Assembly (NCBI GenBank): GCA_047495785.1
Contig: JBLDXI010000002.1
Location: 1,178,001-1,242,000 of the forward strand
DNA length: 64,000 bases
Direction: 5' to 3'
Origin: Lepidodermella squamata
Taxonomy: Eukaryota; Gastrotricha
The notes below the pieces were generated by a model. The model was not told the origin of the DNA. It was given only the letters and a program-made list of their open reading frames with translations, and ran no database searches. A program made the position numbers and the translations under genes. Positions 28,285 to 39,208 of this stretch are shown one piece after another. The first letter of the stretch is position 1. Each line of letters begins with the position of its first letter.

Positions 28285-29319
28285 AAACAGAGCCTAGAAA
28301 ATATAATGGATTGGCTTAAGGTATAATTATGAAGCAAACTGAAGACTCCATCACGTAAAAATAAATAGAGACAATTAAGAGAAAGTACTAACTAATATAG
28401 GTATATTAGCCGGCATAAAGTTAAAATTTTGGTAGACAGCAACTATTATACTGTTGATGAATACACCGATGAATACACCGATGATACACCGACAATCGAT
28501 AACATTCAGGAATCAGAATCAGAGCAAACTTGGTTCAACATCATTGTGGCTCCTTCCGAATTGCGAATCGACAGTGAATCGATTTCGCATGATTCCATCT
28601 GCTCTTCTCCGATGAGGAATTCATGCAAAAAATATCAAGTATCAACGGGAATCGTAGAATCGTAGAAACAACGCCAAGCTCTTCTACAGCGACAAGGCTT
28701 CACACGCAGGAAGTTGAAAACAAACTCATGATCATCTGCACAACACTTTTGCATCGCCCATCGCTCTCCCCTCGCATTTTGCACTTTTCGAGATTTTTCA
28801 AAAGAATCCTCAGGATGATGGAAATTGCATTTTTAATATTACTCCATCTGAAATTGATATTTTAAAATAATTATTATCTGTCGAAATTAGTTTGCTGCAT
28901 GTTTTGCTGATACGTTTTGAATAAAGAAACCTGTTGTTTCTCCTCCGCTCGCGAGATTCTCAGGTGCGATATTTTGTTTCCTTGTTTGTCTAGTGCTTGC
29001 TTGCCACCTTCTCTGTCCGTCGTGGCTTGTTAAGTGATAATAAGTGACAAATAAGGGCTACTCAATTAGGCCAGCTATACCTTTCACAGCCCTTTCGCTC
29101 ATCAAGTTAACCATTGCTTACGCATTCGGTTCTCGGCTCATGCATGCTTTTAGCTCAAGCACCAAGCTAAACATCTCTAAGTCCATCATACTCGACCAAA
29201 ATGCTTACCTGAATAATTGCCTAAAGTTAACTGCATCTGAATTTCAATACTTTCTCGTAATTGTCTTCAAGTCCTGAATCACGAATATTTCTTATATCGA
29301 CTGTTCTAGCTTCTTTAAA
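28285..29319. other. Shared upstream region of ASH2L and the LMO7-type gene
   Basis: About 1 kb between two divergent genes. Frames at 28429-28865 and 29044-29277 either lack an ATG or encode no recognisable domain and are not called. A short tandem repeat of a 12-bp GATGAATACACC unit is present near 28456-28480. A bidirectional promoter is expected from position. Confidence 0.4.
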
Positions 29320-32300
29320 ATGTCTGCCGACTTGATGCAATCGGCTGAACCAGACTTTGAGCCGAAATACAGAATCGATGAAGAATATGAGTATTATACT
29401 GAATTGGCCACCAATGCTAGCCAACTCTGGATTGAGGTTAGCTTTTGTGTTTTTTTTTATTCCGCTTTGTTCATTGAGCCGGTTGAAATATTGCAGAGTA
29501 TACTTCGGAAACGATTGCCTCATCAAGACGACTTTCGAAAATCCCTCGAAGATGGAATAATTCTATGCGAGTAAGTATATTATGACGTATGTAATTACGG
29601 CTATTTTGACTGATCTGTTCTGTTTCACCGTTTAGGCTGTTAAATACGCTCCGCCCTGGTTGCATAAAAAAAATCAACCGGCTGCCATCTAAAATCGCCG
29701 GCATCGATAATCTGAATATTTTCTTGCAAACGTGCTCAGATGTATTTAGTTTGCACGAAAAGCAGCTTTTTCAAGTCAGTGATTTGGAAGACCTATCTGA
29801 AAGAGCCATTCCAGCAAGTCAGTTGGCTGACGAGCAGGGTAAACGTATTCGAAGGGTGCTCACTACTATTTATCACCTGGGTAAAGCTGCAACTGGCCTC
29901 TACGACGGAGCTCCTATTGAGTTCAGTGCTTTCTCTGGCATTGTTGCCGCATGCCCTTCGTCTTCCAATGCAAACGGCTCTGCACCAATGAATTATAATA
30001 GGGAATCTAGTATTAGCAGTGGTTTGGGAACACAATCCGATGACAAAGTTTCTCGAGCAGATAGTCGAAGTGAATCGCCGCTTTCTTCCGTGACTAAAAC
30101 TAGTTCAGTTGTTCGTCAAAATACACGGGCTTCCGACCAGTCACCAACAAGATTGTCTGACGCGGGTAGTCTAGATTCGAGCTCAAATCTATCGTCATCG
30201 AATACCGGTACTCAATCGAAAGAACCATCAAATGGTCAACAAAGCGGCTCTAATAAGCCAACTCAGCGTGGTCAGTCCCATCATTTTGTCAAGTCCGGCT
30301 TTTCATTACCCACCGGCCCGTCAAGTCTCACTCAAAAAGCCGTCGAACAGATGCGTTTAATTAACGAATCAAGGTCATCCGCTGCCTTCAAAGCACCCGT
30401 TGCCCGACAGCAATCAGCCACGACTACGCCATCTGTCAACGATGACGATGCGTGGCAATCAGTGAGTTACTCGGCTTATCAGCAATTATTGTGTCCTAAA
30501 CTTTTACCACGCTTTCTTTCTTATCGCAGGATTTAGATATGTGGCGGATGAAAAGGAAGCAATCTTTACAGGCGACGGTTGGGCCAGAAGTGTTACAAAC
30601 AGTCGGACTGCTCGACGAAAGCGGGGATGGAATGCGTCTGTCTGACAATTCTCTCAGCGGCAGTTCAAATAAGAAATCAAATAAAAAGCCGGGTTTACTC
30701 AGCAAATTACGTTATTCGGTGGAGCTGGATTCAGATGATCCTATCGTCGTGAATTTAGAGCAATCAGAAGGCACACGCGAGAGAACTGACTCATTTTCAC
30801 TTTCATCAGTCAAGGAGCAGGTGAGCTATTGCTGATTCTTTGAAATTTAGACTAAATCTCAAGTTTATCTCCCAAATAAATTGTTTACGATAAATTTGCA
30901 GTTGCCGCCCATTGCTGATTCGACTGATAACGCCGATAATGCGGACCGCCAGAGTAATCAAACGACGAAAAACGAAGATATCGACGATGACGGACACAAG
31001 GATTTAGTTTTCACCATCAGCCAAGCGCCGGGCAATCTGCGCGGCTTTGGTTTCTCGATCAAAGGCGGGCGAGACGCGAATGCGCCGCTGACGGTCGATC
31101 GCGTCACAGCCGGGTCAGCGGCGGACGAGGCGGACATGCGCGCCGATGACGAAATCGTAAAAATCAACGGCGAGGCGGTGGCGTCCTACTTCCGGCCTAC
31201 CCTCAATCGACTCATCCAACAGTGCGTGAAAACAGGCCAAATCACCCTGGCGATTCGCCGCCACTCGCGATCACAACAGCCGAACAGCGACAAAATCGCT
31301 CCGGTTTCCAACTCGAAACCAGCGCCTTTCCAGCGTTCAGCTAGTCTAAACACACCGCTGGGGGCGAATAACGGCAAATCCGAGTTGGTTATTGAACGGG
31401 CGCCCGTTGGACCGGGTCCGTTGGTTGTTGAGCAAGAGTTGAAGGTGAAATCACCAGAGCCGCGGGTTATTACCCGGACACCGGATGACGGCGATAAGCA
31501 ACAGCCGGTTGTATCGGCATCGCCCGGCCCGGCTATCACAAAACTCCCGCCATCGACTTCACCGGCGCTATCAACAACATCTTCCACTAATTCGGTAGGC
31601 AAAAATAGTATTAAATACGAGAAGAATCAAAGAAGGATTACGCGATTGTCAAATTTGATTTTGAAGTAAAATTGGGGGATTTTTTTTCGATTTGTTTGCT
31701 GTGTAGCCGGTATTGATTTCGATGTCTTCTCATGCGATTATAGCGGGCTAAAGTTGTTTTGATTAACTCTTAGCTGTCAGCGTCTTATCATTGACGGCAT
31801 TAACGCGTCAAGCAGCTTCAACTCAATTTACGAGCATTGAACCGTATTAAACACTCTAGTCGCTTAATATTTCACAAATAGTTGAAATTTGCAAAATTTC
31901 TCGTTTTAGAACTCTGCAGTGACAAACGGCTCTGGCCCGCGGTATATCATGGGCGTTCCTCGTGGCTACCGTGCATCTCCGAACCAGCCCCCCTCCACCA
32001 CCACCACCAACGGCAATGGCAATAAGGACGAATCGATTCAAAGTGCAGACGCGTCCGCGGTCACTTCGCCGCGGAATGGTAACAACAACGCCGGGCGAAG
32101 TGGCGCTGTTTTGGTGCGGGGAGGGGCGAATATTGCGTCGGCTCCTGCCTCGGCGGAACAGTCGCCGGCGAGCGGCAACGGCGTGAGACCGGCCGGCTAT
32201 TCGAGCAGCCAGATTCCGCAGCCGTGGACGTCGCCGCTGAGCAATTCGAACTCGGCGAATAGCAGCAGTAGCAATGTATCGGCTAGTGGTAATGGTAGCA

Positions 32301-33577
32301 GCAACAACGCCGGCCAGCCGCCGACCAGCAACAGCTACACATCGCCGCGCAGCGTCATCGAAAAACAACCGGCTACTCAGCCAGCTCAACCGGTAAACAA
32401 ATTGCTTTTGATTTTATCGATAATCGCAAAGTCGAGTAATTTTTGTTTGGGTCTCAACAAATGGGTAGTGAATTCAAGTGGAAGTAATTTGTTCCAACAG
32501 CTGTGGCATTGAATACGCATATTGTCGAAAATCCAAGTCTGCCTCAGTTCTAAATTGAAGATCCCCTAGAATTTATGAACAGCCCGATAAATTTTGCATA
32601 GCCCTTGTTTCCATGTGGCGGTAGAAATCCGAAGTAAAATTTTAGCGCGAGATTTCCATGTCTTTTTGGGAACTCTTGGGAACTCTTGGGAACAAAAGGA
32701 CCGTAACGTTGGGAAATATCATACGAAACTATATTTTCTCTAGAACTTGAAAGCTGCTTTAATTAAATTTGTAAACAAAATTTGGTTTAATGCAAATTTT
32801 GGCAATTTTGCCTGATTTTTGGCAAACATTTTTCGTAATTTCAGAAGATCTACGGATAATTTTGGATGATCTTTTGAATATAAAACAGACTTGATCCTTG
32901 CGCGAAATGTATAAGTAATTTTTGGGAATTCGAGATTCGAGATTCAGTATTGCACTATTTATTCCAATTTCGAGAAATTAGTTATCGCTCCAACTACCCT
33001 GGCTATATTCTAGTCTAGGTATAATTAGAATATATTTTTGGGCCAGAGATTATTCTGATGCTGGAGAATTGTATGCAACTAACCTTGAGTTATTATCATT
33101 TTGCGTTGCGTATCATCTATTTACTCGAAGTTACCCTGTCTATGATTACCCCGCGTTACGGTAGCTGTCGAGTTGGCCCATAATTTCACACCTTGAAATT
33201 CTGTATATTTTTGGAAATTTATATATTTTTTTTATCATATTTTAATCAATTTTCAATATTTAAAAAATCAGGAAATGTCTTCCCCACCTGCTGCTACCAA
33301 GCCGGAACCAGCGCCGCAAACGCCGCCGCAACTGCCGCGGTCGGTGTCTAGCCGCGAGCTGTGCGCCGCGTGCCAGCAGCCGCTCGGCGCCGGCCCCGCC
33401 ATGGCCATCGAACGCCTCGGCCTGTTCTACCACGTGCGCTGCTTCCGCTGCTCCGTGTGCAAGGTGTCACTGTCGAACGGGGCGACGGGCGTTGATGTCC
33501 GCGTCAAGGGCGCCCGCCTGCACTGCCAGAACTGCAATTCATCGGACGAAAGCGGCCTGCAGTCGAGTCAAGTCTGA
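29320..33577 (+). CDS. LMO7/LIMCH1-type scaffold with CH, PDZ and LIM domains
   Basis: Family members are actin- and junction-associated scaffolds. Seven exons: 29320-29436, 29497-29570, 29636-30461, 30530-30820, 30902-31594, 31910-32392 and 33272-33577, encoding 929 aa. A single calponin-homology domain lies at about residues 35-150 (LEDGIILCELLNTLRPG, KKINRLPSKIAG), very close to LMO7. A Ser-rich linker follows, then the LMO7-type DDAWQSDLDMWRMKRKQS motif spanning the exon 3/4 junction. A PDZ domain is at about 470-550 (GNLRGFGFSIKGG). A C-terminal LIM domain at about 858-918 has C-x2-C, H-x2-C and C-x2-C spacing (LCAACQQPLGAGPAMAIE). The last intron is 879 bp, much longer than the rest, and could hide an alternative exon. 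Order and motifs make the family assignment secure. Confidence 0.93.
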
Positions 33578-33973
33578 ATACGATCCACCTAGTTATATAC
33601 TATAGACTTGCCTGATCTCTTATATACATATATATATTATAATAAAATATTGCGATGAACAGAGTGGATAATTAAAAATATGAAAATTAGAAAAATTAAG
33701 GTGGAATTTTTTGACTGGATGATTAACTCTTATTGATTTGATTTAAAGCTCGGTTGATTTTTATTTCGAGGCCTTTTCATCATACTTATTATTCGTCTTC
33801 CCATCGCCGAAACACCCCTTGAAAACTGCTGTTAACCTCATCTTATGATTGATTACTTTGATTTGCCAAAGAAGCTATTGTATTTTGACTCTTGATTAAA
33901 TCATCTGATGATAAAAATAGAAATATTAGGCTTATATATATATTTTCGCCAGTATTCTCGAACTTGTCTGTTA

Positions 33974-34261
33974 TTAGCTCGTCCATTTTTGGCTAGATTG
34001 AACAAAAAAGTCGCGCTCTTTCACTCCCCAGTGCTCCAGCTGGCGATCGCCACATTCTTGTTCCTTCGTTTTATTGCTCACACGTAGCGTGTTGTCGGAT
34101 TTGCATTTTTGCGACGCCGCGATAACTGAAATTATTATTAAAAAGGAACCAAATACCAGCAGCAGCAGCAACATGACTCGATGTGACATTTTTCGCTTTG
34201 ATTTAATAATCATAACAACGCAACATCGGCGCGTTGTTTGTTTTGTTTGCATCTTCTTCAT
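33974..34261 (-). CDS. Possible small single-pass membrane protein
   Basis: An ATG-started frame of 95 aa. A basic N-terminus is followed by a clear hydrophobic span at about residues 29-48 (VMLLLLLVFGSFLIIISVIA), then a charged tail with two cysteines and one N-glycosylation sequon (NKT). A signal-anchor or secreted-peptide topology is plausible. No family is recognised and there is no similar neighbour. A frame of this length with a transmembrane-like run could arise by chance in AT-rich DNA. Confidence 0.3.
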   Translation of the reverse strand: MKKMQTKQTTRRCCVVMIIKSKRKMSHRVMLLLLLVFGSFLIIISVIAASQKCKSDNTLRVSNKTKEQECGDRQLEHWGVKERDFFVQSSQKWTS

Positions 34262-34957
34262 CTTATTTTTTTTCTGGCAATATTCTAATGAAAAATCGGC
34301 AGCAGTCTGATTGATGGAAATTATTATTATTCATTATGATTATTGTATTATTATTACTACTGTTATTATCGAATAATCAACGCGCGTTTATTCACTTGTT
34401 GATTTGGGGTCTTGCTTGCTCTTTTTTTCCGACTCGTACTCGTAGCAGCAGCTCAGTTTATTTGTCTGTGTGACAATTATGGCTTAGCTCTCTCTCTTTT
34501 TTTTCTGGGAAATTCTTGTCTTCGCTCAGTCTCTCATGATCAACGCTGGTTTTTACATCGCCCTTTTCTATCGTATTATATTATACAAAGTGTAGACGTG
34601 CTCTTGCTCCGCCACTTATATCGGTACGCTGTTATATCGGTATGTAACACTTGATGATGAATATTTCCAGAGTCGTCGACGACTTTTTCGAGTCGTAACA
34701 TTCTTTGCTTCCACTTACTTTCCTACTATTATATTATTGGAATATGAAAATAACGATAATATAGAACGGAGTAGCAATAAATCTGCTATTGTTTCGCGAA
34801 AAATAGTTTTTTTTCCATTTTTAACTTGCAATTTAGATGGCCCCGCTCGAACTTCCGCATAAGACACTGAATTTCAAAATAATTTTAATAATTTCAAGTA
34901 TCAAAATTCACACGGTTAGGGTTAGGGTTCCGATGAGAACTCAAATCCAAATGTGTA

Positions 34958-35292
34958 CAGGGTGTCCCATAGGTAACGTAATCAGAGAAAATACAGGGAA
35001 AGGGTTCAGAAACTCTGGACGAAGGCACACCTCATGGCCAGAAGAATTTTAGAAAAATTCTAGAAATCACGAGAACAGTAATCAAGTTTGTCACTTGTTG
35101 ATGGGATTGAAGAAGTCCGGAGAAATTTGGCCAAACCGGGTAAAATACCGAAAATTACCGAACCAGTTACCACCGGGGTTTTCCGGGTTTTCTCCGGTAA
35201 ATTTTTTATTTCTTCGGTTCAATTGCAGAAAGAGATGAAATATTCTCTCCGTAGGTTGAATTTAAAAATAGGTGCGTAACTTTGGGACACGC
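34958..35292 (+). mobile_element. Interspersed repeat R2, copy 3
   Basis: Best-preserved R2 copy. It begins CAGGGTGTCCCATAGG directly after a TA dinucleotide, and ends ACTTTGGGACACGC. The interior carries GGTAAAATACCGAAAATTACC and CGGGGTTTTCCGGGTTTTCT. About 335 bp, non-coding. The inverted ends and the adjacent TA fit a Tc1/mariner-like MITE, although the TA duplication on the other side is not clear. Confidence 0.75.
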
Positions 35293-35577
35293 ATATATCC
35301 CCATTAATTTGGCAGTTACTTTTCGCTCAAAAGCTGTAACACGTATCAACCACTTAACAATAGGAAAATATTGCTACTCATTTGTTTTCACGGCAGCGTA
35401 AGGGTTTGCTGATAAATTCGAGCCAATCGATTTTCCGCACAGAATCCGGATATTTGCCGGGAATTGATTTATCAGGCTAGGCGGGGTGAAAATATCGAGA
35501 GGGACATTTCCGAATTGTTGCTAAAAGTAGAATTTTCCTAGGAAATTCCGGCCAGTTACAATCTAGAAATAATAATT

Positions 35578-36382
35578 ATGAGCGATTACGACGAAGAAGC
35601 CGTCGGTCTCATCGCGTGTCCAACCGACTGGGGCCGGTGGTGGCAGACCGTAGGCGAGGTGTACCTGGAGATTAGCCACTGGCAGCCGGATTCACGCGCG
35701 AAAATAACACGCCGCGACGTAGGTTTCCGAGCAACGGCTCGAACTATCGAGTTGAAGCTGTTCGACGGCGATATCGTTAAAGGCGATTTGTTCAGCGCAA
35801 TTGTGTCAGACGACTCAGTTTGGACAATCGAGGACGAAGGTCGCATTTTGAAAATCGTAAAAATCACGCCTTAAATTCGATTGACCATTCGCATACATTT
35901 TTTTTGGCAGGTGCTGATAAAGGTGAACAAGTCAGTTGATCACTGTTGGACGGCGCTGCTGAAGGACGGCCAGTTTGCACCCGACGTGTGGACACTGGAT
36001 GAAATGCGCAAGAAATTGATGTTGGAGCGATTTCAAATTGAGGTAGTTGAAAATTGCGTTAATTTTTAAAATTTGGTCAAGTGCGAAGTGCGCACTCTCA
36101 ATTTAGGGTTCCAGCGCTAAACTGGGTTTCGAGCTTATAGTTCCCCTTAAAGAGGATCACATTAAATCCCAGTGTGTATCATTATCATTCAACAAAGGCA
36201 AAAGCCGAAATCGCTAAATATTGGGAAAATATTATGGTAGAAGCCTAAATTTAGCGCTGAAACCTTAACTTCGGAGGTGCAAACCGTTTAACACTTTACT
36301 GATTTCAATCCAGACTGCACTCTCCGACTATTCCGCCGCATCGGTAACGGACAAGTACACAAATGCATCAAACTTGCTTTGA
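35578..36382 (+). CDS. NUDCD2: NudC domain-containing protein 2
   Basis: Small CS-domain co-chaperone that works with HSP90 on dynein-regulator and other WD/beta-propeller clients in the cytosol. Three exons, 35578-35856, 35911-36042 and 36314-36382, encode 159 aa; human NUDCD2 has 157. The order of motifs matches that family: WGRWWQTVGEVYLEI, the CS-domain strand region, DDSVWTIEDEGR, then HCWTALL and KKLMLERFQIE, and a short acidic/Ser tail. The first intron is 54 bp. The second is 271 bp because it contains a shortened copy of repeat R1. Start at the ATG that places the conserved WG-W motif near residue 18, as in other members. Confidence 0.92.
36064..36300 (+). mobile_element. Interspersed repeat R1, copy d (internally shortened, in a NUDCD2 intron)
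   Basis: Carries the R1 ends (AAGTGCGCACTCTCAATTTA, GGTTCCAGCGCTAAA and, in inverse, TTTAGCGCTGAAACC) but lacks most of the interior seen at 5.4, 11.0 and 17.6 kb. It accounts for nearly all of the excess length of NUDCD2 intron 2. Confidence 0.6.
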
Positions 36383-36595
36383 TAGAAAACTACTCTAACA
36401 ATAGAAAGAGAACATAACAGTATTGTATTGATTTAGAAGAATAAAACATATGCCGCTTATCATTCGAGGTTTTTTGAATTCTTGTGTAAAGATAAGAATT
36501 TTCTGACTCATCTTCGTGTTATCTCGCTCTCACATTGCACCAACTTGAGGGTAAAAGTCACAGTATGCCAAACAACAACATAGGAAAAAGCGAAA

Positions 36596-38017
36596 ATGTC
36601 AAATGCAGCTTTAACAGATTCGCTGGAGTCTGAATATGACTTCATTCAACTGCAAGATTTTGCGACATTTGAGCAGGACGAAGGTGACGTGGAGCAGTGG
36701 GAAATATTGACGACGGAACTAATTCGCCACGAACTAGTCAGCCTTGACCAGTTCGCAGCTAGACTCGACGAGTTCATCAATGCGAACCTTGAAATCGCGC
36801 GAAATCTACAGCAACTTCTCGACGACTTCAACGCTGCAACCAGTCAGTTCAGTTTGGTCCGAGCTGGAGCGAATGCGTTGAGCTTATCGAGCTCGGCTTG
36901 CCTCTCAGCGGGAGTCGCCACCCCAGCCATTGGACCAGCGTTAATGCTGACAAGTGCTTGTGCTAGTTTCGGGAGCGCTGCCGCTTTACTGGCCAGCGAT
37001 CTCCTAGAGGCTCAGAGATGTCGGGCGAAAATCAAAGCGCTAAGCTCCGCCACAGATCTCTTCAAGAGCTTCCATGAACAGACGGAATGTCTGATGCTTC
37101 TTGACATGAAGACAGTACCTAAAGACGACCCGCAGCTCGTGGCAATCATCCGAATGCTGAGCCGGGATTTCCTTATCTCAAGTCCAGTTGTTCGGCAGCT
37201 GCTTCTTGGCAAAACAGGCAGTGCTTTGTACGCTGAGATGCATCAGGATCTTCTGGCCTATCGAACCGGACTTGTTGGCCAGGTCTGCATGGGGTTTGGT
37301 GTCGTGCCCCGTCTCGACAATGCCTGGAGCGTTGCCATGAAAGCAACCAGCCTGCCGTGGTCACCGATCAGCATTTTCGCCCCTCTTGAGCTGTTTGCCT
37401 TTCTCAGCAGTGTTGGTGATTTCAGGCGGAAGAGGTGCGAATGCACGGTGGCGATCGAGCTATCACATCTGGTGATAAGTCTTCAACAAAGGGCTGATAT
37501 GATGAATTTGATTCGCCGGAAGCTCTCGCTTGTTCAGATTGACGACGAAGTACACTACTTATTCACCTGCATCAATGACGCTCTACTTTTGCCAAGTGAG
37601 GATGGCAAATCAGACCATGTTCATTATCAACTCTTGGTCTATACGAATCAGTTGGATCTGGAGCAAAATTTGACTGGGTCATGGTATCGGTATGAGGACT
37701 TCGCAAATCTCGCCCACTTGCTTAATCAAGAGAAGTCACAACAGCTACTGCGATCATTGCCTTCGTTTCCAGGCTTCACGAAACAACAAGCTGATAAGTT
37801 ACTGCAGGCTCATTTCGAGAGATTCCGCCAAGTTGTGCGACACCGCCTTGAAGGCTGGCTGTCAGCACTCCTGGCTATCCCAGAAGTCCTGCATATAGAT
37901 TACGTCGCTAAATTTCTTCAGCAACCAAATGATTTCCGCCACCATGTTGGCGAGCATCCTTGTCCTGCAACATCTGCAATCCGAAGTTCTGCTGAGCAAT
38001 TTTTCGGGCAGTACTAA
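36596..38017 (+). CDS. Apolipoprotein-L-like protein with C-terminal PX-like domain
   Basis: A single intronless frame of 473 aa from ATG. Residues about 15-90 are helical and acidic. Residues about 92-140 form a hydrophobic, Ala/Ser/Gly-rich helical hairpin (SACLSAGVATPAIGPALML) like the membrane-inserting segment of APOL proteins. Residues about 255-300 (FAFLSSVGDFRRKRCECTVA) have the pattern of the APOL C-terminal helix. Residues about 330-440 fit a PX phosphoinositide-binding fold: HYQLLVY strand, LLRSLPSFPGF loop, then RHRLEGWLSALLAIPEV. Both family calls rest on motif resemblance seen by eye, not on a search. The combination would suggest a protein recruited to endosomal or phagosomal membranes where it may remodel or permeabilise lipid. 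Function is inferred. Confidence 0.6.
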   Translation: MSNAALTDSLESEYDFIQLQDFATFEQDEGDVEQWEILTTELIRHELVSLDQFAARLDEFINANLEIARNLQQLLDDFNAATSQFSLVRAGANALSLSSSACLSAGVATPAIGPALMLTSACASFGSAAALLASDLLEAQRCRAKIKALSSATDLFKSFHEQTECLMLLDMKTVPKDDPQLVAIIRMLSRDFLISSPVVRQLLLGKTGSALYAEMHQDLLAYRTGLVGQVCMGFGVVPRLDNAWSVAMKATSLPWSPISIFAPLELFAFLSSVGDFRRKRCECTVAIELSHLVISLQQRADMMNLIRRKLSLVQIDDEVHYLFTCINDALLLPSEDGKSDHVHYQLLVYTNQLDLEQNLTGSWYRYEDFANLAHLLNQEKSQQLLRSLPSFPGFTKQQADKLLQAHFERFRQVVRHRLEGWLSALLAIPEVLHIDYVAKFLQQPNDFRHHVGEHPCPATSAIRSSAEQFFGQY

Positions 38018-38550
38018 CTACTTTGGATAAAAGAGCTGTTTTAATACTTGTATGTTGCTTTCAGTTTAACTTCCGAGTCGGTACCAGTTTAAAATAATAA
38101 GGACAGCTCCGTCCTTTTAATACAGACTTTTATTACACACAGGCAGAACAAAATTGTTAAATAAAGTCGGTAACATTTATTGATATCTGACCGGTTATAT
38201 GTAGAGGTGAACGGGGAGGTAGAGCAAACAAGAAAAGGACGCATTTGAGCGTGAAGACCGAAATTTGTTGTCATCATGTAATCCAGTGGTGTGCAAACTC
38301 GGTTTTTCCGGCCGCCGGCCGCTTGCGGTTGGTCGAGGCATTTTTGGCGGCCGGCGGGCCTTTGAGCTCAGTAGCATTACGCACGGCCAGTCGAGTCTTG
38401 TGTAGTCGGCGATTTGGTTGCAAGCAGAGAGAGAGAAGGCACCCCAGAGTTGTGCACGGGTCGTGCACGGTGCGCACTACGTCGGGCAAGCTGTTCCAGA
38501 AAACTGCTCCGTGGGGATCAAGGCGCGGTTTGCCTCTGGCGAGAAAAACA

Positions 38551-38630
38551 GCGACTGCAACCGGAGCTTCGCCATTTAAGCACCGCCAGATCCAGGTAGC
38601 CAGGTGGACTTAACGCTTCCCATCCAAATC
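38551..38630 (+). repeat. 80-bp direct repeat, first copy
   Basis: Matches 38812-38891 with one visible difference (CCAGGTGGACT here, CCAGATGGACT there). The copies are 261 bp apart, start to start. The sequence begins GCGACTGCAACCGGAGCTTC and ends CTTCCCATCCAAATC. Confidence 0.85.
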
Positions 38631-38811
38631 CTTTGTCGGCTTTTTGTTGTTTTGCGCTCAGTTTTCTGCATTTCTTTTAGTTTGCCTTTTTGAAGTTTTT
38701 GAAATACGCGCTCAGTGTCCTTGTCGCGAGCACAGTCATCAGACGGGCGCATGTCATGTGACCAAGAAGTGACCGGCACGGGACGCGCGAGTTAACGCGC
38801 GAGGATGGGAA

Positions 38812-38891
38812 GCGACTGCAACCGGAGCTTCGCCATTTAAGCACCGCCAGATCCAGGTAGCCAGATGGACTTAACGCTTCCCATCCAAATC
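38812..38891 (+). repeat. 80-bp direct repeat, second copy
   Basis: Second copy of the 38551-38630 repeat. It is preceded by GGATGGGAAGC, the complement of the GCTTCCCATCC near its own end, so this copy can also form a hairpin. Confidence 0.85.
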
Positions 38892-39208
38892 TAGCAAACG
38901 CAGACTTTGTCGCAGCGGTACCGGGTCGGCGTTCGCCAAAGCGCGGCAAATTATTCGAATTTTACTTCTTTTATAGCGATTTCTCTTTATATAGCCTGCT
39001 GCTTGAATTCTTTCGATCGTGAATTTATCGCGTCCGCCTCCTTGACTGGCGGTTTGAGACCTGCCGCTCAGGCTGTTTCGGCTGCGGCTGTCTCTGCTGC
39101 CACCGCGATATAAGCTTCAAAACGTCTTCAAATACCTCGGCCGAGTCGGAAATCATTAGCGGGATCGACGTAATCAATTTTAGGGTAGTGAAATAGACCT
39201 AGATAGAG

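Larger units (their letters stand above)
33578..35577. other. Intergenic region between the LMO7-type gene and NUDCD2
   Basis: Contains one possible small membrane protein (33974-34261, listed separately), AT-rich and TTATTA-type low-complexity sequence near 34.32-34.38 kb, two tandem TTAGGG units near 34.91 kb, and repeat R2 copy 3. Nothing else coding is visible. Confidence 0.4.
38018..39208. other. Intergenic region with an 80-bp direct duplication
   Basis: Several short overlapping frames occur on both strands but none shows a domain or consistent start, so none is called. The main structure is the pair of 80-bp direct repeats listed separately. The 3' ends of two convergent genes lie here. 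Confidence 0.45.

Noticed and set aside
28429-28865. Two overlapping frames upstream of the LMO7-type gene
   Set aside because: The first lacks an ATG and neither shows a domain; the region is more likely promoter or untranslated.
38551-38891. The 80-bp direct repeats as LTRs of a retroelement
   Set aside because: Only 181 bp lies between them, with no primer-binding site, polypurine tract or coding sequence.
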